This document shows positions 62,338-64,000 of a DNA stretch of 64,000 bases, piece after piece. The position numbers were made by a program, and so were the translations under genes. Below the pieces are notes generated by a model. The model ran no database searches and was not told where the DNA came from. It saw only the letters and a list, made by a program, of their open reading frames with translations. Each line of letters begins with the position of its first letter. Position 1 is the stretch's first letter. Source of the stretch: Bradyrhizobium niftali (GTDB taxonomy: Bacteria; Pseudomonadota; Alphaproteobacteria; Rhizobiales; Xanthobacteraceae); the NCBI RefSeq assembly GCF_004571025.1, contig NZ_SPQT01000003.1, forward strand, positions 248,001-312,000. Reading direction: 5' to 3'.

Positions 62338-63129
62338 TTAGTCCCTGTAACGCGAACCCTTTGCGTCCAATGCGCGCCGATAGGCTTCGAACGAATCTTG
62401 TCCAAAGGCGGTCTTTTCGTCGAAGCCCTTCGCAACCTCGCTCTGCATCTGACGCGTCGTACGGCGCAAAATCTCTTCCGGCAAAGGCCGCCAGCCCTTC
62501 CCGAACGTTGCCGCCGCGAGCTGCACCTCGCACGCCCGTTGCAGGATCGTCATGCGGAACAGCGCCTCCGCGGCAGTCCTCCCGCAGGTCAGAAGCCCAT
62601 GATGTCTCAGGATCATGTAGTTCTTGTTGCCGAGCGATCTGACGAGGCGCTCGCGCTCGCCGAGATCCGTCGAAATGCCCTCGAAATCGTGATACGCGAT
62701 TTGATCGTAAAGCATCGCGCCGTAGAAGCTGTGATGCGAGAGCCCCTCATCCGTGCAAGCAACGGCCACACCGGCCGTCGTGTGCGTGTGGGCGATAAAA
62801 TGGGCGTCATCGCGCGCGGCATGAACCGAAGAGTGGATCGTGAACCCCGGCGCATTGACACGACCCGGAACGTCCACAACTTTATTCCCATCAAGATCGA
62901 TCTTGATGAGATTCGAAGCCGTGACTTCGTTGTACGCCAGCCCGAACGAATTGATCAGAAAGTGCTTCTCGGGACCCGGGACGCGAGCCGTGATGTGATT
63001 GTAGATGTGTTCGCACCAGCCTAGATCAAAAAACACATGATACAGCGCACCGAGGTCCTCACGGACCAGCCGCTCGTCGGCGGCCCGAGCGTTCTGGCTG
63101 ATTTTTCCAAGGGAAGTTTGGGCGTTCAT
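62338..63129 (-). CDS. Class II aldolase/adducin family protein
   Basis: A 263-residue zinc-dependent aldolase-fold protein. Conserved parts are YNHITARVPGPEKHFLINSFG, HSSVHAARDDAHFIAHTHTTAG with the His-x-His metal ligands, and ILRHHGLLTCGRTAAEA with the third metal His region. Members include L-fuculose-phosphate aldolases and decarboxylases. This longer aromatic-rich subgroup is often annotated only as class II aldolase, and its substrate is unknown. CGGAGGTATCGC precedes ATG 63129; the frame opens at 63165. Confidence 0.88.
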   Translation of the reverse strand: MNAQTSLGKISQNARAADERLVREDLGALYHVFFDLGWCEHIYNHITARVPGPEKHFLINSFGLAYNEVTASNLIKIDLDGNKVVDVPGRVNAPGFTIHSSVHAARDDAHFIAHTHTTAGVAVACTDEGLSHHSFYGAMLYDQIAYHDFEGISTDLGERERLVRSLGNKNYMILRHHGLLTCGRTAAEALFRMTILQRACEVQLAAATFGKGWRPLPEEILRRTTRQMQSEVAKGFDEKTAFGQDSFEAYRRALDAKGSRYRD

Positions 63130-63425
63130 GCGATACCTCCGAACAAGATTATTGCTGGCCGGCACCTCAGTTGAGCAGATCCGGCTGTTCTTTTACGATC
63201 TTCGAATACAGGGTCTGGAATTGAAACCACCCTGCTTAGGCGGGGAAGTTCGTTGACCTTACGGGACTATAATCGTCTCGCCGATCCATTCCTGATGGTC
63301 GGAACAAACCAGGCAAGCATAGGCTGTGCTTCGGTAGCGCCCCGCGGGCCGCAATTTATCCTCCTACACTCGCTCGCCGAGTTTTGCGTGAGCCCTGTGG
63401 CGATATCGACCGCATCATGAGGGGC

Positions 63426-63569
63426 TCAGAAGACAAACGCAGCCAAGCGGCCCACCACGGCGACCGATAAGGCTACGAGAACGACGAGAAGTTGCCCAAA
63501 TTGGACCTCTTCCATGTCGATGTCCGGCATCGTGATCATGGCGTATGCGATCATGTGGCAATTTTCCAT
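63426..63569 (-). CDS. Small single-pass membrane protein (47 residues)
   Basis: A short frame encodes MENCHMIAYAMITMPDIDME and then a hydrophobic helix LLVVLVALSVAVVGRLAAFVF that runs to the stop. GGAGAGG lies about 8 bases upstream of the ATG at 63567-63569, a good ribosome-binding site. No family is recognised. The gene lies between the aldolase and the fumarylacetoacetase genes, all on the minus strand, and could be a hidden member of that region. Confidence 0.5.
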   Translation of the reverse strand: MENCHMIAYAMITMPDIDMEEVQFGQLLVVLVALSVAVVGRLAAFVF

Positions 63570-63670
63570 GGCAGTTCCTCTCCTAGCTATTGTTCTGCCG
63601 TCTTCCGGGCAGTACCAACCCGCTCGGAGCGGATCGCTCGAGGGGCGACTCTTCGCCTAACACGCGCGGA

Positions 63671-64000
63671 TCAGGCCGCCCTGCTTTCAAGCTCGGTCTG
63701 ATGAGATGCCGCAATCGTTCCGACGCACACTCCGAAGCCGATGGATGCAAAACCCTCACGAGTGCAGCGCCCCTCAAATCGGATCTCGTCACCGTCGTGT
63801 AGAAAGCCGCGACGCTCTCCGTTGGGAAGCGTAATGGGGCGGGTTCCGGCAGAAGTGAATTCGAGCATGCTGCTCAATTCAGCGTCGGTAGGTCCGGAGA
63901 TCGTGCCGGTGCCGATCAGGTCCCCCGGTAGAAGGTTGCATCCATTGATCGTGTGGTGCGCAACCATCTGCGCCGGTGTCCAATATAAATATTTGGCGTT
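63671..64000 (-). CDS. fahA: Fumarylacetoacetase, C-terminal part (5' end outside window)
   Basis: The visible 109 residues start NAKYLYWTPAQMVAHHTING and include CNLLPGDLIGTGTISGPTD and GFLHDGDEIRFEGRC, the C-terminal catalytic part of fumarylacetoacetase. That enzyme splits fumarylacetoacetate to fumarate and acetoacetate, the last step of tyrosine/homogentisate breakdown. The reading frame is open to the window edge, so the start lies outside. The two-domain full-length enzyme is about 420 residues. Confidence 0.88.
   Translation of the reverse strand, partial: NAKYLYWTPAQMVAHHTINGCNLLPGDLIGTGTISGPTDAELSSMLEFTSAGTRPITLPNGERRGFLHDGDEIRFEGRCTREGFASIGFGVCVGTIAASHQTELESRAA

Overview
The window looks like chromosome of an alphaproteobacterium close to Bradyrhizobium (order Hyphomicrobiales). 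It is GC-rich, many genes sit in tightly overlapping ATGA operons, and several typical rhizobial genes are present: a DUF1289 protein, a TIGR02281-type aspartic protease, a small beta-barrel porin, CUT1 and dipeptide ABC systems, and a multi-palindrome intergenic repeat. No intact tRNA, rRNA, CRISPR array or complete transposase was seen. All family calls are from reading the sequence; no database search was run.

Layout. (1) 1-9474 is ordinary chromosome: a TRAP solute receptor, Mrp, a VOC protein, a 3-hydroxyisobutyrate-dehydrogenase-like enzyme, NhaD, a sensor kinase, small proteins, a porin and dusA. (2) At 9.5 kb, next to the 5' end of dusA, there is a truncated phage-type integrase and an array of GTGCACAC repeats. 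A 32-nt element from this array recurs at 31.14 kb and 41.72 kb, so 9.5-41.9 kb looks like a decayed composite genomic island. (3) 10-15.8 kb holds a GT39-like membrane glycosyltransferase, a tyrosine-rich exported protein and two methyltransferase remnants. (4) 15.9-30.5 kb is a ribosomal-peptide (RiPP) locus. It has an NHLM-type exporter (adaptor, C39 peptidase-ABC, second ABC), a cyclic-nucleotide-binding protein, a PoyD-like radical SAM epimerase and a Nif11-leader precursor. Four paralogous short precursors share a KDALxDSSLDDVSGG leader end. A hybrid histidine kinase and a LuxR-type response regulator lie beside it. A near-palindromic site, ATACGGCAGATGTCGTAT or a close variant, occurs three times, each time upstream of a gene of this locus. 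(5) 31.1-41.9 kb is a catabolic cassette between ~165-bp imperfect direct repeats: IclR regulator, dipeptide-type ABC importer, SDR and a three-subunit opine-oxidase/hydroxyproline-dehydrogenase-like flavoenzyme. A tRNA-Ser 3'-end-like remnant lies at its right edge. (6) 42.7-49.9 kb encodes two glycine-rich repeat proteins followed by a dedicated type I secretion ABC/adaptor pair and a LuxR-type regulator with a degenerate receiver. (7) 50.4-60.9 kb holds rpiB, ribose-system remnants, and a sugar operon (CUT1 importer, two Gfo/Idh/MocA dehydrogenases, two TIM-barrel isomerases) divergent from a LacI regulator with a clear operator. (8) 61-64 kb has gene fragments, a class II aldolase, a 47-residue membrane protein and the end of a fumarylacetoacetase.

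The two most interesting systems are the RiPP locus with its proposed private regulon, and the type I secretion locus with its 'GNGG...PINIAVA...DQS..QIAG(V/I)GG' repeat substrates. The regulon, the island model and the substrate assignments are inferences.
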